From Chamaelirium japonicum (lineage: Eukaryota; Streptophyta; Magnoliopsida; Liliales; Melanthiaceae): a stretch of DNA of 64,000 nt. Numbering within the stretch: the first letter of the stretch is position 1; the number at the start of each line of letters is the position of its first letter. The notes beneath the pieces are model-generated. The model was given only the letters and a program-made list of their open reading frames with translations, was not told the origin of the DNA and ran no database searches. Location: positions 24,918,164 through 24,982,163 of the forward strand of contig OX393552.1 in NCBI GenBank assembly GCA_947650365.1, given 5' to 3'. Positions 1 to 22,255 of the stretch are shown piece after piece. The translations under genes were made by a program, and so were the position numbers.

Positions 1-280
1 ACACGTCTGGAATCTGGATTATGAAACTTATTCTATAATTTGTATTGTAAATTTATAATAATAAAAAAATTTCAAAACTTTAAAAGGTTGTTTTATAAAA
101 CCTTTTAAAAACCTTTTTTAACTTCGCCAAGGCCGGTCCCAAGCCCGGATAAAGAAGGAGGGAAAAAGGATATAGGAAATTAGGAATTAGTAACTTGTTA
201 GGTGTGAGTTATAACTTGTAACTTGTAAGTTGTAACTTGTGAGTCTTGTGGTTCAGTTAGGTCTCTACTGTCCAATCATT

Positions 281-372
281 CACCTCGGGGAGTGGTGATT
301 CGACAATAGTTGACAAGTTCATCAAGATTCTTAATCATACACCTCGGGGAGTGGTGGTTGTGAATCTTGATG
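281..372. repeat. Direct repeat of CACCTCGGGGAGTGGTG with a hairpin
   Basis: The 17-mer CACCTCGGGGAGTGGTG occurs twice, 60 bp apart, at about 281 and 341. The second copy lies in the loop of a perfect 11-bp inverted repeat, CATCAAGATTC (320-330) against GAATCTTGATG (362-372). Its own ends (CACC/GGTG) can also pair. Function is unknown. Confidence 0.6.
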
Positions 373-589
373 AATGATGAATCCAAGACTCTAAAGTCTA
401 AACTCTAAAGTATGAACTCTGAGAGTCTGAACTTTGAAGTCATAACTCATAAGTCATAAGACTCATAACTCATAAAGTCATAAGTCATATAACTCATTAG
501 ATAAGAGTATAAGACTCAAGTCATAAGTCATAAGTCATAGTCTGAACTCTGAACTCTGAAGTCACATAAGATAAGACTCATAGGCCTAA

Positions 590-730
590 AACTAACCCTA
601 GCAGCCTAGCCTAAGGCTCTAACCCCTAAGCCCTAACCCTAACTCCTAAGTAACTCCTAAGGTCCCTAAGCCTAAACTCCTAAAGGACCTAAAGGTCCTA
701 AACTAGGCCCCTAAAGGGCCTAAAGTACTC
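590..730. repeat. Telomere-like CCCTAA/CCTAAG degenerate array
   Basis: Repeated CTAACCCTAA, CCCTAACC, CTCCTAAG and CCTAAAGG words resemble plant telomere units (CCCTAAA) but are irregular. It looks like a degenerate interstitial telomere-like or simple-sequence tract. A true chromosome end would show long perfect CCCTAAA runs, which are absent. Confidence 0.45.
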
Positions 731-831
731 TAATATTTATTTTCTAATTTTTTATATTTATTTTCTAATTTTTTAGAATTTTTAAAGATTTTTTAAGAAT
801 TTTTTACAATTTAAAAAAAATAAAAAAAAGG

Positions 832-938
832 GGCCGGTACCGGTTCAACCAGAACCGGCCGGTACCGGCCGGTACCGGTACGAACCGGCCGGTACGAACC
901 GGTTCGGCGCCGGCCGATACCGGTACCGGTACCCGAGT
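832..938. repeat. GC-rich palindromic CCGGTACCGG cluster
   Basis: Overlapping CCGGTACCGG and GGTACCGGTAC words run for about 100 bp in otherwise AT-rich DNA, ending at GTACCCGAGTTTTAAACC. Every unit is self-complementary, so the tract can form alternative cruciforms. Such blocks occur near the ends of some plant hAT-like MITEs, but I could not find the partner end in the window. Confidence 0.5.
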
Positions 939-1060
939 TTTAAACCTTGCTTCCGAGAGAGAAGTAGGCAAACTGAAACTTCTCCCAGCTTGTAAGACGG
1001 ATAAGCAACAAGGGGGTGCGAAAAAAGCATTGTTAAAAGATTGATTTGCTCTATATAAGT

Positions 1061-1096
1061 TGGGGGTGGGTGGGGTGGGGTGGGGTGGGGTGGGGT
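1061..1096. repeat. (GGGGT)n G-rich tract
   Basis: Five to six consecutive GGGGT/TGGGG units lie on the + strand. Four or more runs of four Gs satisfy a simple G-quadruplex pattern. The tract lies in non-coding DNA upstream of the first visible CDPK exon. Confidence 0.6.
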
Positions 1097-12771
<11,675 letters not shown>

Positions 12772-13978
12772 TTAGGTAAACTTACTTTTCCTTCCTCTGT
12801 ATTTTTGTAAAGTTGGAATTGTATATAAGTTGGCTTGTCTTCATGGTAGGCAAACAACAGGCAACGATTTCAATATTTAAATGTGGTATCTCGTCAAAAG
12901 TTTTGAAACAGGTTTTGCATCCATGCCTCTTTGTTGTGTAATAGATTCGTGATTGTTCACTAGTACTAAATATATTTCTAGAACAATGAATCTTTTGACA
13001 ACTGATGAAGTGCATGAGAAAAAAATGAATGGTGGTCGATGGATGTAAGATCTGGATTTTTTTTCTAAAGAATTCACTAGGTTTTAATGCATATGCATGC
13101 ATTTTAAAGCCAAATATAAATTTTAGGAGCAGTGCCAATATCTTAAGATTTGTGTACCAAGTTTTTGTTAAGGGATGGGAAACTCTTAAGAAATGCGTTT
13201 GGTTCAATTTACTCCAATTAAGGGATGGGAAACTCAGGGAGGCACAAATTATTTTGGAATCCTCCAAAAAACATGATAGATTCTTAATGTTAAGAGAATT
13301 TCTGTTAACTTGTTTATCTCTGGACCCATTTTTCAAATGGCAGTCTTACTTTAACTTTAACTGAGGAAATGTCAAGTACGGAATTTATGAAGAAAATTCC
13401 AGATAACCATTAGTTTACCTGATAGGAGGAATTCACTCCTATGAAAATCTTTGGTGTCATCATAGAGAAATTGAAAAGCCTTTCATTTCAAAAGAAGATT
13501 TAGTTTTAGCACAAATTTACAAGTTTCCTTTAGGTCATTTTATATCACCTGACTCAGACTTCCATAATTTTAAAAGTTTGGAAAAATGGTGTTAGACCTT
13601 TGAAGGAGTGCCCACCTAATAATATGCAGATTATTTGAGCAGTGTGACCTTCATGGTCAGCCAAGAGCAGGATTGGAACCGGCAAGTCGGGTAAAATTTT
13701 ATATGGTAATGGGTATAGGAACCGGCAAGTCGGGTAAAATTTTATATGGTAATGGGTATAGTCTGAACCCGAATCAAGCAACCCATGAGCATGTTGGATC
13801 CTATGACCTGACCTAACTTGCTTGGTTCGGAAAGTTCTATTACTTCCACCAAAATATAAACAAATATAGTATAAGAAATTTAATATAAGGATCATACATT
13901 GTGGGATATTTATTTCTATTGGTTTTGATGGTGCCACCTTGTTAGAGATAGGAGACTAGGGCGAGTCATTGCAGAGAG
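12772..13978. other. Intergenic DNA downstream of the CDPK
   Basis: This is the 3' untranslated and intergenic sequence after the CDPK stop. Open frames here lack homology I can recognise. A perfect 43-bp tandem duplication lies at 13675-13760. Confidence 0.6.
13675..13760. repeat. Perfect 43-bp tandem duplication
   Basis: Positions 13675-13717 and 13718-13760 are identical, beginning GGAACCGGCAAGTCGGG and ending GGTAATGGGTATA. Perfect identity suggests a recent slippage or an assembly artefact. Confidence 0.85.
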
Positions 13979-14703
13979 TTTTTATTTACCCCCACTTTTT
14001 TTGAAATGAAGGTTACTCCCCGTTCTGTCGGTCAAAGTCTTTGTTTGTTAATCTACCCTGCAGGTGTTTCATCCGACGATTTTACCCTCTATGCCCAAAT
14101 CCGATGTCAAAACACCATTTATGAGGAAGATCTTCATCTTCTTCCTCAAATCCGGTGTCATGAAACCTATTCGTGAGGAAGAAGATGAAGATCTTCCCCT
14201 AATATCAAGAAACCCATTCAAATGAAAATAAAATTCATTAGTGAGGAAGAAAACCAATCATGAGGAGATAAAGATATTCACCAAATTAGGTGTCAAGGAA
14301 CTCATTTGTGAGGAAAATGTTCATCCTCTTCCTCAAGTCATCAACGAATGAGTTTACCTGATTTGAGAAAGAAAAGGAAGAACTTCCTCACGAATGGGTT
14401 CCTTGACAATGTATTTGGGGAAGATCTTCTTCTTCCTCCTCACGTATGGGTTTTTGACTCTGTATTTGAGAAAGGTCTCAACCTTCTTATTCATGAAGGG
14501 GTTTCTTGACACCAGATTTGAGGAAGAAGATGAAGATCTTCCTCACAAATTGTCTTAAATCGAATTCAAGGAAGATCTTCATCTTCTCCAATGGGTTTCT
14601 TGGCATAGAGGGAAAAAACCGTCCGATGAAAGGCCTGCAGGGGTAGATTAACAATCAAAGAGCTTTGGCCTACGAAACGCACAGTGGAGGGATCAAAATA
14701 AAC
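13979..14703. mobile_element. Long-TIR, Mutator-like or foldback element (~720 bp)
   Basis: Left positions ~14034-14097 and the complement of ~14605-14683 match over more than 60 bp: TTGTTAATCTACCCTGCAGG, then TTTCATCCGACG, then CCCTCTATGCC. The match weakens outward to about 13979 and 14703. Possible flanking repeats TTTTTATT(T/A) suggest an 8-9-bp target duplication, as in MULEs, but the ends are uncertain. The interior has several complementary GAGGAAGATCTTCATC / GATGAAGATCTTCC blocks. No transposase is present, so it is non-autonomous. Confidence 0.65.
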
Positions 14704-15180
14704 CTTTTTATTATCATGATTGATTTTTACTTCATAGTATCATCTGAAAGTGTAAACCTAACCCAAGATTTAGTTGCAATAAAACCTAATAATTACTTGA
14801 GATCATAGTTGTTGGAAAACATGTTTCCCATGCAACTTTGCATTCCATGGAAAACTAGTTTGGGAAACACATTTAGCTTAGTTATACCCAAAGCTGGGTG
14901 AGAGAAGGGGAAACTCATATGGAAGCAAAAACAATTTAGAAACATAAGAGAAAGTAATATACGTAGACTAAGAGATACTTTTGTTGGCTAGTTTCTCTTT
15001 GAACCCATTTGCCAACTGGTGTCCTTACTTTATTTGAGAAAATACCAAGTACAAAAATTACAAACAAAATTTTGAACCATTAGCTTATCTTTTAGGATTA
15101 GTTTTCTCCTATGGATTTTTTTTTAATCATTACAAAGAAATTGTAAAGTCTTTCATTTCAAACGAAGATTAACTTAGGTG
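14704..15180. other. Intergenic, no feature recognised
   Basis: AT-rich DNA without a supported gene. The stretch GTTGGAAAACATGT...CATGCAACTTTGCATT (14810-14850) resembles 17300-17330 and 22395-22420 in the segmental duplication, so it shares a dispersed repeat. Confidence 0.5.
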
Positions 15181-16050
15181 CATGGTTTTAAACTTCGGTT
15201 TCGTGTTTAGTTTCGGTCCAAACCGAAACCGAAATTTTGACCAAAATGGTGGAAGAAAATCAAAATGGTCAAAAAAAGGGTTTTTTGATGGATTTGTTTT
15301 CAAATTTTTTAAATTTAAGTCTTTTATAGTTGTGCATACATATTTACATGGATTATTTGAAGAAAACACATACCAAACACATTTACTATCTTGCATGGAC
15401 CATGATAACCAAGGTGGAATATTAGTAAACTAGAAGAAAAAACTTGATAATCAATATATTTTTATATAAATTTACATTGTTTACCTCATGAAGAAGATAA
15501 AATCACTGATCTTCGCTCGTCCAAGTATTCTTTTCGCTCGTCGAACTGAACTCATGATCACCAGCCTTTTATGCACCATTGTAACCTCCGGCTGACGGAC
15601 CAAGTCCACTGCCACTGGCATCATGATCAAACTACGTTGGCATCCATCCTCTCTCAGCTCGCTCATGTTGGGCCTATCTCGAATCTAAGACCGTTTGAAC
15701 ATTCTCCTCTTGTGTCTCGATATCTGAAGGGTACTCAATATCATCATTTGACACTAAACGAACCCTGGTGGATGGAGTCTGATTTCCTGTATGTCTGGAC
15801 TCCTGGATCCGTCCCTTCTTCTCCGATTGCCTAGGGGTTTGAATCGTATTCCTCGTTCCTTAATAGAGTGTGTAAGGTACCGTGACATCACTCAGAGCTT
15901 GCAAGCACTCTCCTACATCGGGAATACAACCAACAAGGTGTTACTTCAGTCTAAGGTTTGGAGTTTCGACCAAAACCGATCCGTTTCGGATCGGTTTCGG
16001 TCGGAACCAGTCCCGAAACTCTCCAGTTTCGGGTTTCAAAACTCAGCACT
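15181..16050. mobile_element. Imperfect-TIR element (GGTTTTAAACTTCGGTTTCG family)
   Basis: The left end GGTTTTAAACTTCGGTTTCG with a GTCCAAACCGAAACC block faces an inverted right end (TTTCGGGTTTCAAAAC preceded by GATCGGTTTCGGTCGGAACC, near 15985-16045). A similar left end occurs at 39752 and related right ends near 41225 and 41728. The copy in the second segmental duplicate lacks the left ~120 bp. No transposase of its own is visible. Confidence 0.5.
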
Positions 16051-16444
16051 CAGTAAAAGCAGGACTGGGTTCAGGATAAGGTGTATTTCAACATGACATA
16101 TTGACAGACATATTTACATAAAAAACATTTAAGTAAATGATATTTATGCTCTCCATTTACTTTAAGTTATTTTATGTAAATAAGTAAATATCCTCCATTT
16201 GGATTTAATAAAAATACCAGAACAATTAAAATCCAAAGGAATCAAAATGTAATTTTTCAGTGCCTATACAAGATCAGACTCTGCAGGTTTTGGCTAAAAA
16301 AGAAAATTCGGTGAAAAAAAACCTCACAAAGTATTTTGGATCGGAAAAAATCTCAGAAATCTTGAAGTATAAGATCAACTTGAAAACCCAAAGTCCGGTA
16401 AAATATAGTGGGTTCTCATTTTGTTCATCGGTGAAGATAGTAGT

Positions 16445-16780
16445 CAGGTCGATGTCATCATGGTCCTCTCTCCCTCTTATTCAGATGCTTCATCCTCAAT
16501 CGGATGTTGTAGACTTGTAGTGGACAAAGACCAGCTTCTCCAAGCTCTGGTGTACGAGGCGGTTCCGCTGCTTGGAGTTTATAAGTGCAAAGGTGCTCCA
16601 GTTCCTCTTACAACCAGAGGACGATGCTGTCTATGATAGCAATTTGATCGCCATATTTTGCTGTTTGGTGCATCGCTGCCATATAGAACCTACCACTCAC
16701 ATGGGGATGTGGTCTACCTAGCCGCTACAGCAGCGGCACGACCGAATGAATCAATCGCATCCCTATACCACTTGATCTGT
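16445..16780 (-). pseudogene. hAT transposase C-terminal fragment, copy A
   Basis: On the minus strand the motifs IKWYRDAIDSFGR, VLYGSDAP, TASSSGCKRNWSTFALI and NSKQRNRLVHQSLEKLVFVHY are in order. They match the C-terminal region of DUF659/dimerisation-type hAT transposases, where ERNWS and KxRNRL are hallmarks. It is broken by a TAG shared with copy B (before TTSP), by two further TAGs at a Trp and a Gln codon that copy B reads through, and by a 1-nt loss in CCAAACAGC (copy B CCAAAGCAGC). Both copies also carry an apparent 8-bp insertion after VFVHY; beyond it the family-like NIRLRMKHLNKRE continues in another frame. Upstream domains were not recognised. Dead remnant. Confidence 0.8.
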
Positions 16781-16984
16781 TTTGGAAAGAGATGACTTAT
16801 CATTAGATCCTAAAACCATCAACAATATAAGTACTTGAATGTATCAAATTCACTTTGATACTCACCTTTTTGAATATGCCGACATATGTACTCCCTCATG
16901 GCCCCAGTTTCTCGATCATCGTTTGAAGGGCAGCGATGAGATCATTGTGAAGCTCCAACTCATTTTTATACTGATTGAATTCCA

Positions 16985-17165
16985 CAACTAGTGGGCCTTC
17001 ATTTCTCACAAAACAAGCAAACATATTATTGAATCTCAAAACTCGTGGGCCTTCATTTCTAACAAGGTTGCTTGTATGTTTGCTGATTCTATGAGAAATG
17101 AAGGCCTTCATTTCTCACAGAACAAGCAAACTGGAACCGGTGGGCCTTCATTTCTGTCATTTCTG
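16985..17165. repeat. ~50-bp minisatellite, GGGCCTTCATTTCT units (copy A)
   Basis: Four diverged units contain GGGCCTTCATTTCT or AGGCCTTCATTTCT followed by CACA(A/G)AACAAGCAAAC. The minus-strand frame is open through this repeat (16896-17111), and a possible GTGAGT donor follows. This could be a degenerate exon of the hAT transposon, but no family motif is seen. Confidence 0.6.
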
Positions 17166-18455
17166 AAAATAAGGATTCCATCTTGACTTCATCATATTAT
17201 TGAAGTGATTGATTTGTCACTTCAACAAAATTGTGATGCACGTCTCCGGAGAGAGGGAGGGAGGGAGGGAAAACATAATAATTACTTGAGACATAGTTGT
17301 TGGAAAACATGTATCCCTTGCAACTTTGCATTGCCCTAGAAAACTACGTTGGGAAATCCATTCAGTTCAGTTTACACAAACTAGGGAAACAGAAGGGAAA
17401 CTCATTGGGAAGCAATGTTAACTAGTGATATATTTGATTTACGAGAAACCAATGATGAAACCTTTGTGAAACGTGATATATTTGATCTACGAGATACCAA
17501 TGTTACCTAGTGTGTCATTGCAGGAAGATCTTCATCTCAATACTATCATAGGCTCCATCGTGAATCCTAGCTTCACCATTTGTCTCAATCATTTCTTGTT
17601 ACATAAGTAGAATTTTTAGTATTCATATTCTCTATAAGCAAATGATTGTCTCCGATACGAAACACAATTTGAGTATTGTGATGTAAGTATGAGAAAATTC
17701 TTGAACTAGAAGGAAGAATTTGAAAATTATTTAAAGTAATGATATGGTTCTTAAGGATATGCCATAACAACATTCAACTTTCTGTTGCTCAAAGTACTCT
17801 TTGACGATCGAGAAAAAGGTAAGGTTCACTTTTATTCAACATATACCATACAACATTCAACATCAATTATTTGGAGCACTCGTCCATTGTTATGGTCTAA
17901 AGGCCCAACAATCATTCGTCTTCCTTCGTATGTTGTGCTGAAGACAATTGTTATTTGCTCGACAGGAGCAGATTTGCCATCGTGTGAAGAACAGTTGAGT
18001 AGTTTTCTCTAAATTTGCACCCAGTGGATGATCAGATTTCAAGCAGGGCTCATGTCATGTGTGGTGTTATGCTATCAACACAGTTCAGCAGTGGGAAACC
18101 GCTACACACGTGTCACCTGCTGATTGGCTGAGTATGATGGAAACTTGTTCAGTGCTTATCGTCAAATCTGCTTCCAAACCCTGGATATTACATTGGCTTG
18201 GGCCTCTTGTTCAAAAGGCTTCGATGTAATTGTCTCCATCTTGACCACAGGGCAGGCCAACAGAGACCCCAAGCGTGAGCCCCAAACATACCCCTTCAAT
18301 CTCTTCATATCATGAAATCCTACCCTGCTGTGATTTTCTGATGCCATCAACCCCGAACTTACCGTCTTCAATTTTTTTTTTTTCCGCTCTTCCTCTTCTG
18401 CGGCGAAATTTCTTTGTAGGTTTTCCGCCCTTGTGTGTAAGCTTGTATTACAACC

Positions 18456-18459
<4 letters not shown>

Positions 18460-18522
<63 letters not shown>

Positions 18523-18531
18523 GGGGGGGGG
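18460..18531. repeat. (GA)n microsatellite followed by G11
   Basis: About 58 bp of pure AG repeat is followed by AGGG and an 11-G run. The equivalent tract in copy B (23556-23587) is shorter and lacks the G run, so the locus changed length after duplication. Confidence 0.9.
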
Positions 18532-19494
18532 CATATACTGAGGTTTTGTAAACATTTGATTGATGAAATGGACATGCAATGAGTGTCAAGGTTTTCATTG
18601 ATGAACTTTCAGGAGGGTTTCAAAACTGTTAGTGTAGCCTTGGGGATGTTGTACTGCTGAGTTTGTATATGTTACTGCATAGTCTGCATTGTTGAGCTTG
18701 TAAGTTAAGATATCAACCCAGCATCCAATTTAGTCCTTAGTTTGTGTATGTATTGCATTTGCATGTATTGTAAGGATTAAGCAAATAATTATGTGATCTA
18801 GCAGAGAAAAAAGAAAAAAAAACAATCATGAAATATTTTGTGAACATCAAATAATTTGTGAATTATTGAAGAGCTGGTACATAATGTAGCTGTTTGGTAA
18901 TAATTTAAGTAATTATTTGGGGGACTTAGTGAGCCGTCCCTGACAAAGAGATCGGTTAAGCCTAAGGACTTTGAAATGCTATGAATGAAATTGCCTTACA
19001 CAACATTTCAAATTTTCTTTTGGCATGCCTTCGAACCGGTGAACCACCTAGCTAACCACGGAACCATCGAACGACGCCGCCGTTGCCGTCGAACCGAAAC
19101 CTAACCCTAATCATGAGATCTACATGCCATGGGATGAACCCTTGACCTAGGATCCTCCATCGAACCGAATGCCGCCACTGGAGTTGCTTGCCGCCACCGC
19201 TGGAGCTGCTGGCTGCTACCCCCGTCGCCTCTGCTGCAGCCGCCGCCACTGCTGGGGCTGCTCGAGAGAGATGGGAGAAGAAACCGGGGGTACTTTTGGG
19301 TTACCAAAAAAGGCAAGGGCCTTAGGCTAAATAAAACTTTAAGGTGCTCTGTTCATGGGATGGATCTGCTGTCAGGAACCTCACACATTAACACTAATTA
19401 TTTTGGCATTGAAAAAAAAAAATGGTTGATAATTGGAGGCTTTTTGAAGAACTTGAGAAACTATAATTATTGTGGGCATCCCTTTATAGGGGGA

Positions 19495-20397
19495 TAGACT
19501 ATGGACAGTTCAGGGTAGGGGTGGGACTTGGGCGGGTTGAAGGGTCTATCCATGCCCAACCCGATTTACAAAAACCTTAACCCGTTTTGTCCGGGGAACC
19601 CCAACCCGTGCTTGCCCATTCAAGTTGCTCGGGTTGCCCAATTTGCAAAAAAATGGACGAGTTGGACGGGTTGCCCAATTAGAACTACTTGTGAAACATA
19701 AACATATGGGAAAAAAATAACCAACTGGTATTTGATTTGCATAAAAAAAAACCAACAGATCTTTAATTTGCATAAAGAAAACATAAACTCAAATCTATAT
19801 CCTCACATATTTCAAGCGAATTTTTAGTATTCAACATCAAACAGACAGCTTTTGATTTGTGTGAAGAAAACTTAGAAAACTACCAAAGCATAGAAATATA
19901 ACAAGGAGTTCAACGGGATGCAAGTATGCCACTATACTTGGGTCCCTCGGGTCGGGAAGACCGGTGCCCAAATCCATCCAAATTGAAATCGGTTTGATAT
20001 TTTTTTGTCCAAATTCGTCCCAAGTTTTTAACTAGTTTTGCCCATACTTGTCCATCGTTCGGGTTGGGTTCGGGTTGAACTCGCCCAAGTCCCACCCCTA
20101 GTTCAAGGGACTTGGGCTTTTGGTTTTTGTGGGACAACAGTGATGGCAGCGTGAGAGCATTTTTGCTAGGCTACACTTTGCTGCCTCCATTGTGCCCTTT
20201 TTAATGGGCGATGTGGCACATCATGATTGGGCCGTAAGTAAGTGCAGCAAATCAATGTAAGCAAGGGCGCTATATGAGGGCTACCAGGGTCAGGCGCGAA
20301 TATAGACAATGATAATGTAGTGATCTTTTGTGCCAGTGTGACCTTTGTAATGTAATGTTTTCACAAAAAAAAAGAAGGTTATTTTGACTTTGCCCTC
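19495..20397. other. Spacer between the two duplicate copies
   Basis: Nine hundred bases separate the copies. Some 585 of them are a hAT-type MITE (19516-20100). The remaining ~300 bp (20109-20397) have no recognisable gene. Without the MITE, the flanks join through GTTCA(G/A)GG. Confidence 0.7.
19516..20100. mobile_element. hAT-type MITE, 585 bp, with 8-bp target duplication
   Basis: The ends are TAGGGGTGGGACTTGGGCG and the complement of CGCCCAAGTCCCACCCCTA, a long near-perfect TIR. The flanks are GTTCAGGG (19508-19515) and GTTCAAGG (20101-20108), an 8-bp target duplication with one change. TIRs starting TAGGGGTG and 8-bp duplications are characteristic of hAT elements. There is no coding capacity. 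Confidence 0.9.
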
Positions 20398-21527
20398 CAA
20401 ATTTTTAAATTTAAGTCTTTTATAGTTGTGCATACATATTTACATGGATTGTTTGAAGAAAACACATACCAACCACATTTACTATCTTGCATGGACCATG
20501 ATAACCAAGGTGGAATATTAGTAAACTAGAAGGAAAAACTTGATAATCAATATATTTTATATAAATTTACATTGTTTACATCATGAAGAAGATAAAACCA
20601 CTGATCTTCGCTCGTCCAAGTATTCTTTTCGCTCGTCGAACTGAACTCATGATCACCAGCCTTTTATGCACCATTGTAACCTCCGGCTGACGGACCAAGT
20701 CCACTGCCACTGGCATCATGAGCAAACTACGTTGGCATCCATCCTCTCTCAGCTCGCTCATGTTGGGCCTATCTCGAATCTAAGACCGTTTGAACATTCT
20801 CCTCGTGTCTCGATATCTGAAGGGTACTCGATATCATCATTTGACACTGAACGAACCCTGGTGGATGGAGTCTGATTGCCTATATGTCTGCACTCCTGGA
20901 TCCGTCCCTTCTTCTCCGGTTGACTAGGGGTTTGAATCGTATTCCTCGTTCCTTAATAGAGTGTGTAAGGTACCGTGACATCACTCAGAGCTTGCAAGCA
21001 CTCTCCTATATTGGGAAAACAGCCAACAAGGTGTTACTTCAGTCTAAGGTTTGGAGTTTCGACCAAAACCGATCCGTTTCGGATCGGTTTCGGTCGGAAC
21101 CGGTCCCGAAACCCTCCAATTTCGGGTTTCAAAACTCAGCACTCAGTAAAAGCAGGACTAGGTTCAGGATAAGGTGTATTTCAACATGACAGATTGACAG
21201 ACATATTTACATAAAAAATATTTAAGTAAATGATCTTTATGCTCTCCATTTACTTTAAGTTATTTTATGTAAATAAGTAAATATCCCCCATTTGGATTTA
21301 ATAAAAATATCAGAACAATTAAAATCCAAAGGAATCAAAATTTCAGTGCCTATACAAAATAAGACTGCAAGTTTTGGCTAAAAAAGAAAATTCGGTGAAA
21401 AAAAACCTCACAAAGTATTTTGGATCGGAAAAAATCTCAGAAATCTTGAAGTGTAAGATCAACTTGAAAACCCAAAGTCCGGTGAAATATAGTGGGTTCT
21501 CATTATGTTCATCGGTGAAGATAGTAG

Positions 21528-21864
21528 TCAGGTCGATGTCATCATGGTCCTCTCTCCCTCTTATTCAGATGCTTCATCCTCAATCGGATGTTGTAGACTT
21601 GTAGTGGACAAAGACCAGCTTCTCCAAGCTCTGGTGTACGAGGCGGTTCCGCTGCTTGAAGTTTATAAGTGCAAAGGTGCTCCAGTTCCTCTTACAACCA
21701 GAGGACGATGCTGTCTGTGATAGCAATTTGATCACCATATTTTGCTGCTTTGGTGCATCGCTGCCATATAGAACCCACCACTCACATGGGGATGTGGTCT
21801 ACCTAGCCGCTACAGCAGCGGCACGACCAAATGAATCAATCGCATCCCTATACCACTTGATCTG
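21528..21864 (-). pseudogene. hAT transposase C-terminal fragment, copy B
   Basis: Same fragment as in copy A but less damaged. From IKWYRDAIDSFGR the minus-strand frame meets one TAG, then reads on through SPCEWWVLYGSDAP, KLLSQTASSSGCKRNWS, and NFKQRNRLVHQSLEKLVFVHY to a premature stop. The WW and Gln codons that are TAG in copy A are intact here. The premature end follows the 8-bp insertion shared by both copies. The motif order and spacing match the C-terminal dimerisation region of plant hAT transposases. Confidence 0.82.
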
Positions 21865-22071
21865 TTTTGGAAAGAGATGACTTTTCATTAGATCCTGAAG
21901 CCATCAACAATATAAGTACTTGAATGTATCAAATTCACTTTGATACTCACCTTTTTGAATATGCCGACATATGTACTCCCTCATGGCCCCAGTTTCTCGA
22001 TCATCGTTTGAAGGGCAGCGATGAGATCATTGTGAAGCTCCAACTCATTTTTATACTGATTGAATTCCACA

Positions 22072-22255
22072 ACTAGTGGGCCTTCATTTCTCACAAAACA
22101 AGCAACCATATTATTGAATCCCAAAACTCGTGGGCCTTCATTTCTAACAAGGTTGCTTGTATGTTTGCTTATTCTATGAGAAATGAAGGCCTTCATTTCT
22201 CACAGAACAAGCAAACTGGAACCGGTGGGCCTTCATTTCTGTCATTTCTGAAAAT
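22072..22255. repeat. ~50-bp minisatellite (copy B)
   Basis: Counterpart of 16985-17165, with the same unit number and a few substitutions. Confidence 0.6.

Larger units (their letters stand above)
1..831. other. AT-rich low-complexity repeat region
   Basis: No coding potential is visible. Positions 180-560 are built from degenerate short words (TAACTTGTAA-like, then AAGTCATAAGACTCATAACTC-like) that drift in register. The stretch grades into telomere-like CTAA words at 590-730 and then an A/T-rich tract. It probably belongs to the long CDPK intron or to a repeat inserted in it, because the first visible CDPK exon begins only at 3099. Confidence 0.6.
15301..19494. repeat. Segmental duplication, copy A
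   Basis: About 4.2 kb is repeated directly at 20398-24675. Identity looks very high over the first ~3 kb, with scattered substitutions and small indels, and falls over the last ~500 bp. The shared start is the AAATTTTTTAAATTTAAGTC region and the shared end is GTGGGCATCCCTTTAT. Neither end has TG...CA LTR termini, so a tandem duplication is more likely than an LTR pair. It carries a hAT transposase pseudogene on the minus strand, an ~50-bp GGGCCTTCATTTCT minisatellite and a (GA)n tract. Confidence 0.9.

Noticed and set aside
590-730. Chromosome end (true telomere)
   Set aside because: Units are irregular and mixed with CTAAGG words, and genes follow immediately.
18162-18575. 137-codon minus-strand ORF ending in ETITSKPFEQEAQANV
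   Set aside because: It runs through a GA repeat, and copy B (23386-23634) is frameshifted and lacks the same C-terminus. No homology is recognised.
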